DNA of 64,000 nucleotides from Petrolisthes cinctipes (Eukaryota; Arthropoda; Malacostraca; Decapoda; Porcellanidae): positions 106,001 to 170,000 of the forward strand of contig JAWQEG010000294.1 of NCBI GenBank assembly GCA_033782935.1, given 5' to 3'. A model generated the notes under the pieces. It was not told the DNA's origin, made no database searches, and saw nothing but the letters and a program-made list of their open reading frames with translations. This document shows positions 12,199 to 23,018 of the stretch, in pieces (within the stretch, counting starts at the first letter, position 1; each line of letters opens with the position of its first letter). The translations under genes and the position numbers were made by a program.

Positions 12199-12362
12199 GT
12201 TGTATGATTATATTTTGATATGATACTTATTTATTTGTACGATGGAAGGAAGGTGTTGATGGATATTTGATTGTGGCTGTACAACCACAATCAAATAACA
12301 ACCGACACTTTCCTTCCATCGTGCAAATAAATCAGTATCATATAAAACTACAATCTTACAAC
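12199..12362. repeat. Near-perfect 164-bp palindrome (fold-back MITE-like)
   Basis: The left arm includes GTGTTGTATGATT, then TACGATGGAAGGAAGG and ATTTGATTGTGG. The right arm returns CCACAATCAAAT, CCTTCCATCGTGC and AATCTTACAACAC. Arms are about 80 bp with only a few mismatches and almost no loop, centred at about 12280. Confidence 0.8.
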
Positions 12363-13117
12363 ACAAAGCAATTCAAGGCAAAATGCACCAACATTTTAGA
12401 TAACAAGGTATTTATCTAAAAATTGGCAAAAAATAGTTAAGGTGAAATTCACTCATTGGATTATGGATATGCGCAGAGTGCAGACGTGTGGTGGCAGCCA
12501 GTGCAGACAAACGTGTCTAATACGAGCTCCGTGTACATTCTCGTGAAACGGGCAGTATACTGTTATTTCCTACTTGATAATTTAATACAGAGTTGTTGAA
12601 TACCACAGAGCATATACACATATAGTAGTGACGGGCAGATCGATACCAAAGTATCGATACTTTCGACATAAAGTTTGTATCGAAAATATCGATACAAATC
12701 TTAGGTATCGAGTACTACGAGTACTTTTTAAACAGATTATTATGTATGACTTATTCCTTACTCTCGCTCACTCTCTCTTGGTAAATTGTGTCCATCGTAC
12801 GTCTGGCAATGCTCGGTCTTAGGCAGTAGTCAGAAGAGGGAAGAGAGAGAGAAAAAAATTATTGAATGCCTCCCTCCATTCAGTATATTATAAATACATA
12901 AAGAGAAGTTAGCAGTGTTGTTGTTTATTTTGCAGAAAGTTACATTATTCATACCAAGTATAATGACAGTTATTTTAAGGGGAATTATGCCTCATTATTA
13001 ATCATATAATAATTAGTCTAAGTTACTTTGGTAAGCAAAATAATTTATTAGCTGACTAGAATTCTCATTTGTTTATCACGTCCTCCAATCAGTCCGTACA
13101 CTACACCGTCCACTGTT
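12363..13117. other. No gene recognised
   Basis: AT-rich sequence. A block at 12640-12720 is rich in short ATCGATAC palindromes and is preceded by AGTGACGGGCAGATCG, which loosely resembles a hAT-type terminus. No coding potential is seen. Confidence 0.5.
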
Positions 13118-13556
13118 TGTTGTTGTTGAAGTTCCTCAAGCTGTCTGGCCGAACAGCCCCGAGCTCCTGAGGAAGGCCATGGCATGAACCGGGTTATCCC
13201 ACAGTGCCCTCAGAGAGTGTATGTTGTGTTGTTGGCGAGTGTGGTTGTGTGTATTGCAGTCTTCCATAATGTGTTTAATGGAATGAGGTGCTGTGTTGCA
13301 TCTTGGACAGGTCTCTACAATGGCTCCATCCAACTTCTTCTGATATGTCAGAAGGGCCGGGTGGTGGCCACACAGCAGCCTGGCCAGGTGGACTCTGTCC
13401 TCACGGGGAATAGATGATTCAGATGGGTAGATGTCAGGAGGTCGTGCATACAGCTGGGTGTTGTTTTTTAGTGTTTGGATGGACTGACGAGTGATTTGAG
13501 TATGGATGTGTTTCTGGAGATTGGTTTGGGGTGGGCAGGGTATAAGAGATGATAGT
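13118..13556 (-). pseudogene. LINE ORF2 C-terminal fragment with zinc-knuckle
   Basis: The minus strand is open without an initiator from about 13556 to 13136. Blocks include ESSIPREDRVHLARLLCGHH, ALLTYQKKLDGAIVETC, CPRCNTAPHSIKHIMEDC (a CxxC...H...C knuckle) and SLRALWDNPVHAMAFLRSSG, followed by a stop. This arrangement is the C-terminal end of I/Jockey/R1-type LINE polyproteins, downstream of the RT and any RNase H. The 3' end has a (CAA)n tail at about 13118-13126. RT and endonuclease are absent, as expected for a 5'-truncated insertion. The plus-strand Penelope-like element abuts its 5' side. Confidence 0.75.
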
Positions 13557-13560
13557 ATTT

Positions 13561-15781
13561 GTGTGTGGTACGGCAGTCAAGAAAAAGAAGCTTCAACTGA
13601 AATTCCTCCAGGACTGCCTCCATGAACAAGTCATCCCTAAGTCTTTCTTGCCGTTCTTTCGATGGAGGACTACACCGTTTCCTGATGTTGCCCGTGCCAC
13701 TCTACTTGAGCGTATTGCCTGCATATAACGAGAAGTTGATGAGTCGTATTGGCTTCTTCGACGTAACCTACGACTTCTCAAAGGACACCTTCATGATGAT
13801 TTGTTGGAATCCGTACTTCAGACAGCCAGTAACAAGTGTAACCATGAAGTGAACAAGACCAGGATTAGACACAACAGAGTCATCAACGAATTGTGCAGTG
13901 CCAGTGAGTGGAGCAACTGTGGTGTTATGGGCTCAGTGGTGAATTTGTCGTCCTATGTGCTATCGGAAATTGAAAATCAAGTGTTGCAACTGGGTTTTTC
14001 TTTTGCTCTAAAACCTGGTAGAGATATTGCCCTAGATTTTGTTGCGTCTGTATTTAATGGAAGGCATAATTTCCCGTGCCTTAATGGTTTTATAATCAAT
14101 GGCTTTTTGGATCATTTTAACTCCTATGATTCCATTCCTAGGCGGTTTCGTTTGGCCTTGGAGAATTTAAGAAAAAACAACTCCATTTTCATAACTAAAG
14201 CTGACAAGAGCAACTCAGTTGTGATACTTGATAAAGTTAACTACGAAGAAAAGATATTAAATCTATTAAATGACGTCACCACATATGAAAAGTTGAGATC
14301 TTCTCCCTTAAAGCGTCTGTCCACCCAGTTCAACCGTACTGTGAAAGAACTACTTAATAATGTGCCCAACATCGATATATGGTCTACCCAAAACACATAA
14401 GAATGGTGTTCCTCTTCGCCCCATTGTTTCGTTTAGCTACAAATTATCAAAATTCTTAGCCAATAAATTATCACCATTAGTGGGATGCATCTCAAGTTTA
14501 CACATTAAAAATTCCTCACATTTTATTGATAAAATTAAGTCTCTAAACCTAACTAATGGAAAAATGGTAAGTTTTGATGTAGATTCACTCTTCACTAAAG
14601 TGCCACTTAACGATGTATTAGAATTTCTAAGTAGGAAAATGCCAGACTATGATTTAGATTTGGGTATGCCAATATCTTCCTTCCTTGAATTAATTAAACT
14701 TTGTGTTTCATCCAATGCTTTTTCTTTTAATTATAAATTCTTCATTCAGCGTTTTGGCAATGCTATGGGGTCGCCATTATCCCCCATCCTTAGTAATTTG
14801 TATATGGAATTTTTTGAAACTGAGTTATTATCCAACATTGCACCCCTAAATCTAATATGGCATAGGTATGTAGATGACATTTTCTCCTTTTGGCCCAACA
14901 GTCTCAATAATTTTGAAGATTTCTTTTGCAAATTAAATGACTTGGTTCCATCTATCAATTTCAAAATTGAATGGGAAATTGATGGGTCCCTACCCTTCCT
15001 TGATGTTTTGGTTACTAAAATTAATGACTTCCCTACTTTCACTGTCTATAGGAAACCCACTCATTGTGATATGTACATTCATTTTTTCTCTTATCATAAT
15101 GATTCTATCAAAATGTCTGTCATATCTACCTTGTTTCTCAGAGCATTAAGAATTTGTAGCCCCCACAATTTAGAGGTAGAAAACAACAAAATTTGGATTA
15201 TATTCCGTAACTTGAAATATCCTGATTGGTTTATCAGAAAAGCTTATTATAAGGCTAGGAAAACCTTCTATGTTCCTAAATGTCAGTCAGAAAAGAAACC
15301 TTATTTATGTCTTCCTTATGTAAAAAGTCTGGAAAAAATTCAGTCAGTTAGCAGAGAACTTGATGTAAACATAGCCTTCAAATATACTTCTAGTATCAAA
15401 ACTACTCTTGTAAGAAATAATGCCACTGTTCAGCCCCAAGCAGGAGTATACAAAATTCCTTGCAAAGACTGTGACTTAGTTTATATAGGTGAAACTGAGA
15501 GATCTTTAGATGTTAAAATGAAAGAACATAAACGAGATATGACGAATTGTAACACAAATAATGCTAACTTTGTCCATACATATGACAACAACCACTGTAT
15601 TGATTGGAATTCTGGTAAAATGATAATTAAGTGCAACAATTTCAAGAAACGTAGAATATTAGAATCAGTATGTATACAGCACTATAAAAACTTTAACTTA
15701 AATGAAGGTATGTTCAAACTAGATCCATTAATGAGAGCACTAGTGGTCAAATCCCTCCCAGATGTGGGGTCAGGTCCCTGA
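13561..15781 (+). pseudogene. Penelope-like element: RT plus GIY-YIG endonuclease
   Basis: The open frame starts at about 13561 (KKKKLQLKFLQDCLHEQ) and is cut by an in-frame TAA at 13726. It resumes to 14400, then shifts by one base (about 14365-14390) into the frame ending at 15781. Joined conceptually, it has the Penelope order. The sequence YGLPKTHKNGVPLRPIVS marks the RT fingers. It is followed by SFDVDSLFTKVPL, GNAMGSPLSPILSNLYM and the catalytic YVDDIF near 14868. After FLDVLV comes the C-terminal GIY-YIG nuclease (GVYKIPCKDCDLVYIGET, about 15446-15500). PLEs use this RT plus GIY-YIG pair instead of an integrase or AP endonuclease. Two lesions only, so this copy is fairly young. No complete pLTR is recognised at the 5' side. 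Confidence 0.9.
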
Positions 15782-15900
15782 GGAATGGCCAGGTCAGGTC
15801 GGTTGGGTGAGGTGTGGTCTGTCTGTCATCAGAACACACCTTGTCCCTCCCTCCCCCTGTCAGCTACTTATTTTTCTTTCATGTTTCATTCAACTCTGTA

Positions 15901-15936
15901 CTGCTGAAGAGGGAGGTAGTTGCCTCCGAAACGTCC
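15901..15936 (+). ncRNA. Hammerhead-ribozyme-like motif in the PLE 3' region
   Basis: It reads CTGAAGA, then a stem GGAGG/CCTCC, then GAAACGTC, about 120 bases after the PLE stop codon. CUGANGA, stem II and GAAAC are the hammerhead core. Penelope-like elements are known to carry minimal hammerheads with a very short helix III. Helix I pairing on either side looks weak, so catalytic activity is uncertain. Confidence 0.5.
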
Positions 15937-15978
15937 ATATTAAATACTTTTTGTCTATAAAAAGTGGGTTTTTCTTAG

Positions 15979-15981
<3 letters not shown>

Positions 15982-16013
<32 letters not shown>

Positions 16014-16995
16014 CCTACTGTAACATCAAGATTCTTCCTCAGAAATTATTTCCTTAACGTGATTAACCTTATGTATTTTGAATAATTATCTAGAACGATT
16101 TTTTTTTTTTTTTTTTTGTGTGTGTAAAAGTTAATTTTGATGACAGTGACTCGTCCTGAAGCTCAGTGTTTTCCTGAAACTCATTGTTCATTCTTTCAGT
16201 TATTCTGCCGTGTGTGATCTGATTAAAATGGCGTTGCTTTTCAGATATTTTTGATTACTTCACATTAAATAAAATCGACATTGTTGTATAGGCCGAGCGT
16301 TTGATAATGAGATAACACCTTATTTGTATGACAATAGCATGCAGTGAAATTTAATTTTTATATCAATATGCAGTAATTACAGTCCCCTATGTATCCATGC
16401 TTTGGCTGATTAACATTAACAAAAGTAAGGTGAGATTAACATGAAAATGAACTTGAAGAATATTGCGTGTGTGACCCCGAAACACCCTGCAGTGTGTCTC
16501 CTCTCCCTATGAAAAGATGGAATTATTGTAAGATAATATTGAGAACGTATAAAATGTCAGTTGATTAATGTGTGGGATATTGTTGTTTGTTATAGCCCTA
16601 TACTGTATATGTTTTAAATTGTGTTTGGTCATCCTCACATTATTGGTCACTATGTTACGGTGGAACCATCATTATTTTTAGCCACTGTGCTTAGACGGCC
16701 ACATAGGTGAACATATATTGTCTGATGATTCTCTCTCTCTCTCTCTCTCTCTCAGTATAGACACACACGCTCGCGTGCGCCGAATAAACTTCTGAGTTCA
16801 CTTGCTGATTTGAAGTGTGTTGTTTAGTTAGTGATTTCATGAATCCTGTGGCAATATTCTTTCGTGTGCTAGTTCATTATAAATTATGGAGATAGTATAT
16901 TGCAATAATTATATTCATAAATGTCATTCACACAGCCAAAATATGATTGCGTAGCCTTAAAAAAACAATTACCGGTAATTATACATGTCAAACAG
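15982..16995. other. No gene recognised
   Basis: A (TG)n microsatellite at about 15981-16011, a T-run at 16100-16117, a (CT)n tract at 16730-16753, otherwise AT-rich sequence with no coding signal. Confidence 0.6.
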
Positions 16996-17228
16996 GGAGT
17001 CAAGCTTGTATCGGTTCGAAACGTATGTTCGTGCTTGTGTGGCATCTGAATCGTTTGAGTGGGCTGTCGTCCAGAAAGGATCCGAACCATATCTCCGGGC
17101 CAAACTCAGGTGGGCTAGAGACTGTGGTGCGCGAGTGTACAGTGCTCAGGGTGTGGTTGGACATCTGAAACAACGGGTGAAGTCCCACTGGACCGGTCCA
17201 TCTGTGGCCTGGTGGTCACAAAGGAAAG
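16996..17228 (+). CDS. Candidate host exon, unknown product
   Basis: A 233-nt segment open in one frame, preceded by TCAAACAG and followed by AAAG/GTAAGT, a consensus donor. The product reads ESSLYRFETYVRACVASES, then FEWAVVQKGSEPYLRAKLRW, and ends GPSVAWWSQRKG. Composition is protein-like (spaced Trp, Arg and Lys) and unlike the surrounding repeats. The second half, including the donor and first intronic bases, is repeated almost exactly at 38897-38985. I do not recognise the family. It could be an exon of a duplicated host gene or of a transposon. No partner exon was identified with confidence. Confidence 0.4.
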
Positions 17229-17304
17229 GTAAGTAACACACACAGACAACACTTGACCTATTTACTGGTCCATGTGTTCTTATCCATAGCCATTATCACT
17301 CTCA

Positions 17305-17335
<31 letters not shown>

Positions 17336-17402
17336 AGACATGACCTATTCACTGGTCCAAGTGTTCTTATCCATAGTCATTATCACTCTCTCCCTCAGAT
17401 AA
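17229..17402 (+). repeat. Tandem repeat of about 80 bp with (CA)n
   Basis: Two units of ACCTATTTACTGGTCCATG ... TGTTCTTATCC separated by CA tracts. The same units follow the copied exon at 38986-39160. The second unit ends against the Helitron 5' terminus. Confidence 0.8.
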
Positions 17403-17495
17403 TCTATATTACTAAAAGGAAGGGAGGCGTCTGTCTGTCTGTGTGTTTGTCTGTGTGAATTTTTCTCCCAAACCAAAAGAAATAGACGGAACAAA

Positions 17496-17496
<1 letters not shown>

Positions 17497-17590
<94 letters not shown>
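17497..17590. repeat. (TA)n microsatellite
   Basis: About 47 uninterrupted TA units. The Ile/Tyr open frames on the minus strand are its translation. Confidence 0.97.
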
Positions 17591-17593
<3 letters not shown>

Positions 17594-17596
17594 GAA

Positions 17597-17750
17597 AGGG
17601 CATGACCCAGGGAAGGTTAAGGTACAGTTGGCTCCATTTCCGCGTTTACCACTTACCATTGCCAACGTTGATCCACCCAGAAATTTGAATCCCTAACCAC
17701 GTGTGATCCTGGTACGAACCACTCACTACAGAGTGAAATAGAAAGAGGGG
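17597..17750 (-). repeat. Inverted copy of the repeat at 20490-20650
   Basis: Read on the minus strand it gives ATTTCACTCTGTAGTGAGTGG, GATCACACGTGGTTAGGG and GAGCCAACTGTAC. The plus strand at 20490-20650 carries the same order. Related sequences lie in both arms of the large inverted repeat (about 29960-30110 minus and 38625-38760 plus). Confidence 0.75.
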
Positions 17751-18264
17751 TCCGGTAAAGGAAAGTGTGTCTCGTAAGGTGTGTGCATGAATTTAACACA
17801 GTTTTTCGAACACTGTTCTCTCCGACACTTGTGATGGTTCTCCAATGCCTGATTGTCTGGCCTAGACATTACTATCTAATGACTCTTTCTGATTGATATA
17901 ATGTTCTACCATATTGCATGCATTGTAATTGCATACAAAACATCACATTATTTATTTTCAGGTCCTGTTTGCATAATCAAACTAATCATTTTTGGCCACA
18001 CAAAATTATGTTTGAGGTATTGAGAAGGAGAATGTGGTGGGGAAATGGAGGAGTAGAGTGAGTAGTGGAAATGGGTAAAGGAGAAGGGTAATGGAAAGAG
18101 GATGTGGGTGAGGTGTGGGTCAGGGTGTAGAGAAGTGAGTGAGTGATCATTGGGTGGTTAAGTCACCCTCCACTACAAAACAGTATCCGTTGGTAACCAG
18201 TAACACAAAATAATTAATCAGAAAATGTCTTGACTGAGGTCAAGTAACAAAATTGGCTTACTTG

Positions 18265-18692
18265 TAATATATTGCAACAATGAATAGATGGTGGAAGGTT
18301 TCATTGCATAACATGGTAATATATTGCAACAATAAATAGAGGGTGGAAGGTTTCATTGCATAACATGGTAATATATTGCAACAATAAATAGAGGGTGGAA
18401 GGTATCATTGCATAACATGGTAATATATTGCAACAATAAATAGAGGGTGGAAGGTATCATTGCATAACAGGGTAATATATTGCAACAATAAATAGAGGGT
18501 GGAAGGTTTCATTGCATAACATGGTAATATATTGCAACAATAAATAGAGGGTGGAAGGTTTCATTGCATAACATGGTAATATATTGCAACAATAAATAGA
18601 GGGTGGAAGGTTTCATTGCATAACATGGTAATATATTGCAACAATAAATAGAGGGTGGAAGGTTTCATTGCATAACTTGGTAATATATTAAA
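18265..18692 (+). repeat. 52-bp minisatellite, about 8 copies
   Basis: The unit begins TAATATATTGCAACAATAAA and includes AGAGGGTGGAAGGTTTCAT. Copies differ by one to three bases. The flank TCCGTTGGTAACCAGTAACAC also occurs at about 38300, followed by a single degenerate unit. The array therefore expanded only here. Confidence 0.92.
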
Positions 18693-19181
18693 AAAAAATT
18701 GGATACATTAAAAGGTTTGGCCATCTTGCGGACTCAAGCTATTCCCTTGAAATTTTTCAACTGTCCCTTATTCCTTCAGGTTACTAATTCATCTTCTTAA
18801 TTTCTTATTCTTTTCGTGTTGGTGTCCTCCAGGACCAGTATGGCCTTCTTCTTTCGCTTTATTCACTTCAAGATGCTCAAGCTCATTCATTATAATTGGA
18901 TTATATTGAGCACATGCATAACATACGTAGACATGAACGTCACTCTTTTATCTTCCATTATTCGGAGACACTTACTATGTAGCTATACGAAGGAAGAGAG
19001 CAAGAGGATTGTGAACTCCTCACGAGGCAATATTGACAAGATTTATATTGGTAATAATTCATTACACAAACATTTTAAGGAACGTTCTTTACCACCAGGT
19101 TTTTCTTCATTGCATTACTACAATTGTCTACGATGACGAAGTTAAACTCATAGCGACAACAAAATAATAATCATGAAGTAG
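18693..19181. other. No gene recognised
   Basis: An open frame at 18816-19136 shows no recognisable motif. It may be decayed upstream sequence of the Penelope fragment that follows. Confidence 0.45.
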
Positions 19182-20255
19182 GTGGTGCACGAACACAATC
19201 TTCAAGGGTTAGGGATGTTTTCGTATTGGTTATTCCCCCTTCTCTTTACTAGTAACCGGCAGGAAAAAAATTACTTACTACATGACCCATATATATATGA
19301 AGGCTTCAAAACCAAAGTCTACACTAAACCTACCAACAACGGGTTATGCCTTAATGGTAGAAGTGAGTGCCCCCACCGGTACTTACGATCTACTATTAAT
19401 GCTTATGTGAGAAGGGTCATCTCCCACTGCAGTACTTGGAGTGAGACCCACAAAGAACTTGATCGCCTCACCCAAGTCTTGGTAAATAATGGCTACAACA
19501 ATTCTGACATCCATAAGGCCATCAACAGCCACCTGGAAAAGTGGTACAACAAGGAAGACACCATCTCCATTTCCAATGTTATCAAGATATTTTACAGAAG
19601 CCATATGTCCAGCCAACACAAAGCAGATGAATCCACCATCCAAGACATCATCAAGAGGAATGTTCACCCTACCAACCCAGAATATCGGGTAAAACTTATC
19701 ATTTACTACAAATCCATGAAGACCTCCAACCTTCTCCTCCACAACAGACCCATCAAAGACAAGGCATCACTCCATGAGAACCACGTCATCTACCGACATA
19801 ACTGCACCAATGTGGACTGTGGGCCACATTCCTACATCGGGATGACGACGGCTCGCCTGACAAGACGTCTTACAATGCACCTCCAGACTGGGTCTATTAA
19901 ATCTCATTACAAGCCACCCTCCCATAGCCCTCTTACTCGACTTGACTTGGACCGTAACACTACTATACTGGACAGAGAGAACGACCCCAGACGCCTTTTT
20001 CTCCTAGAAGCTATATACATACAGACACTCCGTCCCTCCATGAACATACAAACTGAAGATTTTCAAGCTCTACCCAGCTCCAAGCGCCTTTCCAACCATC
20101 TTCCCCAGGTCTCCTCTACCATCAACATATCGACTCCAATACCACCTATCAATCAGCCTATACATAGATACAACTTAAGATCGTCCAAGCCAGCTCCCCC
20201 CAACCATCCCAACCCCGTGTCTACCTCCCTCAAAACACCTCACCCACAAGCCTAA
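19182..20255 (+). pseudogene. Penelope-like element, C-terminal part with GIY-YIG domain
   Basis: This 357-residue frame holds the end of a Penelope-like polyprotein. KTKVYTKPTNNGLCLNG is the block that follows the RT palm. The sequence continues through FYRSHMSSQHKADE to a GIY-YIG-type nuclease with HVIYRHNC, a two-cysteine linker, SYIGMTTARLTRRLTMHLQ and a distal FLLEAIYIQ glutamate block. The catalytic RT core (YxDD) is missing, so the copy is 5'-truncated. It is clearly a different lineage from the element at 13.6-15.8 kb. The tail runs into a (TA)n tract at 20283. It lies within the Helitron between two inverted repeats, so it was probably inserted there secondarily. Confidence 0.8.
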
Positions 20256-20277
20256 GCCCCGCCCCCCACCCTCACCT

Positions 20278-20398
<121 letters not shown>

Positions 20399-20489
20399 AT
20401 AAACAATTGCTGGCATGTAAATTATACTGTGACATAAATTCTATATTAATTTTGTATAATACAGCAAATAACACTACTCGATCACTGTT

Positions 20490-20650
20490 GATGCTTTAGC
20501 ATTTCAACTCAACCCCTGTTTCCATTTCACTCTGTAATGATTGGTTCGCCTCATGATCACACGTGGTTCGGGATTCAAGATTCTAGGTGGTTCAACATTG
20601 GCAACGCTAAGTTATATACGGTACGCGGAAGTGAAGCCAACTGTACATAA
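20490..20650 (+). repeat. Right partner of the inverted pair within the Helitron
   Basis: It contains TTTCACTCTGTAATGATTGG, GATCACACGTGGTTCGGG and GAAGCCAACTGTACAT. It is inverted with respect to 17597-17750 and is partly fused to the helicase reading frame. Confidence 0.7.
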
Positions 20651-20885
20651 AAACTTCACAATTCGAAGATTACAATATCCTCTGAAGCTGTCATTTGGAA
20701 TGACTATTAATAAGAGCCAAGGTCAAACCATGACATCTATAGGGCTTGATCTCTCTGAAAATCCAGTCTTCACACATGGGCAGCTCTATGTTGCACTTTT
20801 ACGTGTTGGAAATGCAGAGAACATCTATGTATTGACTCCAAACCAGAAGACAAAAAAATTTGTGTACACTGAAGTTTTGCAATGA
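20541..20885 (+). pseudogene. Helitron Pif1-like helicase, C-terminal remnant
   Basis: The recognisable helicase sequence starts at about 20650: IRRLQYPLKLSFGMTINKSQ (motif V region), then GQTMTSIGLDLSENPVFTHG and QLYVALLRVGNAENIYVLTP (motif VI region). The frame ends VYTEVLQ and a stop. In Helitron polyproteins this is the extreme C-terminus of the SF1 helicase, which unwinds DNA during rolling-circle transposition. Motifs I-IV and the Rep nuclease are missing. The invariant SRVG is LRVG here. The first 35 residues come from the fused repeat rather than from the helicase. The Helitron 3' terminus follows 273 bp after the stop. Confidence 0.85.
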
Positions 20886-21401
20886 AAGTTTGACCACAAC
20901 ACAGAAAAGTTTATGCTGTTTATGTTATATACAGGTTTTTTCAGTACATTCTTTACCCGCCGCACTACGACATCAGCTTACAAAAACAAAACTTAAGAAA
21001 ATAAAGAAAACTTGGCAGGTAAAGGATTGAGCCAAAAACCTCGTATGTATGTAAACCATGCTGGAAAAAAAAAATGATTGTTGTTACTCCTCCTTCTGGC
21101 ACCGTACCTAACCACTTCAAGTTTGGTTGGACCAGCGAAGCGGGCCGGGTACAGCTAGTTTGAAATAATATAAGGTAAGTCATTTTATGAGCCTGTGAAA
21201 CTTATATCTCCTTACTGTATTTCATGACTTGGCAGATGTGACGACTTGACATTTGCCTCTGACTGTACAAGTTTCTTCACTGCACTGATTCCACTGTTAT
21301 AGTGTGGAAAGGGCAACTATGAACCTTTCTGCTATTTGTTCGGGTTTGAGAAAGTGGTTTGGTTTATTATATTTCATATTCCCATTGGTATAGATTAAGG
21401 G

Positions 21402-21542
21402 ACCCTGTTATGTAGTCAGAAAATTGGAGATAAATGAGTCCTTCAAATGTTGCTACCAAACACTATCTAATTAAAGGATCTTGTTTCGTGGCATTGGCAG
21501 GAGGAATCAAAAGCCACCAGATCTCATACACGATTACAGGGT
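21402..21542. mobile_element. Second copy of the 141/142-bp MITE
   Basis: It starts ACCCTGTTATGTAGTCAG and ends GATTACAGGGT, homologous along its length to 7026-7167 (GAAAATTGGAG, GAGTCCTTCAAA and TTTCGTGGCATTGGCAGG). The inverted repeat extends outward to AAGGGACCCTGT / ACAGGGTCCCTT. Confidence 0.8.
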
Positions 21543-21686
21543 CCCTTTATATATGAGTGCTATCATGGGAGTAAATGTATGAAGGAGAACAGCACCCTGG
21601 TGAAGGACACTAACTTGAAGTGGGTCTCTCTCCTGGAGGAAGTGGAAGGGTGTAACTCTTTTGTGTGTATGTATATCTATGTATGT

Positions 21687-22872
21687 TGTTACGCATGCCT
21701 GAATTATTATTTGATTTGTAAGTATTGCTATCCTATTAATTGACTGTAGCTGTGAGTGTGGGAACCGAGACTTACATCCGGCTGTGTTGTGTCCGAAGAT
21801 AGCTCATCTATTTCACTCCATTTTCTTTGTGTATTTTTGTCAGAAGGTCGAGAGTGTCGTGGCCTGTTATGTTTTCTAGATTCGTATGCATCCCCCCCCC
21901 TCTTGCAGGTGGCCGAGGGGAGATTGTCCGTTTTCATTTCTATTGAGTTCCAATAGTTGTAGAGACGGGAACGTATGCGTGATGTGTGCTTAAGTCTGTG
22001 TTAACGGAACAATTCGGAGACACGCCTGTGACTTTGTTGGAACATGCTCACTTCTCTTTGTCGAGCCAATAGTATATAAGCGCGGGGGTTAGGCCTGTGG
22101 GGTTTAGATACCAGTGGAGATTGGGACGACAAACTAGTTTGTGTTTTGTAAGTGAATGAGTGTTGTAAGATTCGGGAGAAGACACGCAAACGTATATGAT
22201 AAGTATAATTGTATTTACTTCTACATTTTTCTCACAGTGAAATAGGGTCACTCTCTTATAAATTGATATTATTATTATTATATATATTTGTGCAGTGATA
22301 TTTCTATTATTATATTATTACGTGTAGGTTGTGATGCATTGATGTTCTATTATTATATATGCCAGTGATGTGCTAACTAACCATTATTATTGAGTGATTA
22401 ATTCTGTGCTTAAGTGTACCTAGTGCCTTGCATTATTGATGTGTGGTTATTGAAGTGATGGTACAGTGGTAGTGATTTATTGAGTGATTATTGCAAGTGC
22501 ATTATTTAATCTGGGAACTTTGTCTCATATTCTGTCATAGTTGGGAATCCTGATTTCATTTATTAATTCTTTCAGTGTTAATTGTTTGTCTTTGTGTTCG
22601 TTCATATTGTCAATATATTATAGAAAGTCAGAGTAGTTTCTCTATTATTTTTATTCATTGTATCCGTACCTGGGTATATGTTTGGACGGTCTCTTTGGGT
22701 CGTGTTATCATTCTTTAATATAGGCTGGGTTTGTACTTTTACCTACAATTCATAACTTTAATAGTCAGATACCTGCCACCCAGTGCTACTTTATTCTGTT
22801 GATAACTAACGTCGGGGCAAGTCTAGTCTAGCGACTAGTACTGTACCGTATCTCTACCCTCCGTCCGTAACA
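21687..22872 (+). mobile_element. Probable solo LTR with 4-bp target duplication
   Basis: The 1186-bp segment begins TGTTACG and ends CGTAACA, perfect 7-bp inverted ends of the TG...CA type. It is flanked on both sides by ATGT (21683-21686 and 22873-22876). Internally, AGTATATAAGCGCGGG at about 22070 looks like a TATA-box promoter. No gag, protease, RT or second LTR is present, so a solo LTR left by recombination is the simplest reading. A 4-bp duplication fits Gypsy- or BEL-type elements. Confidence 0.6.
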
Positions 22873-22876
22873 ATGT

Positions 22877-23016
22877 ATATATGTATTTATGTATGTATGT
22901 GTATATAATAATGTATGTATGTGTGTATGTTTATATGTATGTAGGTGTGTATGTATATATGTATATATAGAGAAAGATGTGTATGTACTATATATTTGTG
23001 TGTGTATATATGTATG
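22877..23016. repeat. (TATG)n-type microsatellite
   Basis: Degenerate GTATGTAT repeats between the LTR and the MITE. Confidence 0.85.
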
Positions 23017-23018
23017 TA

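Noticed and set aside
16755..16800. Promoter-like motif GTATAGACACACACGC
   Set aside because: No coding sequence or initiator support downstream; low-complexity neighbourhood.
18265..18692. Possible CRISPR array (regular 52-bp period)
   Set aside because: The whole unit repeats with no variable spacers, the context is eukaryotic and there is no cas gene.
19383..19742. Minus-strand 119-codon frame with a protein-like look
   Set aside because: Antisense shadow of the Penelope-like C-terminus on the plus strand.
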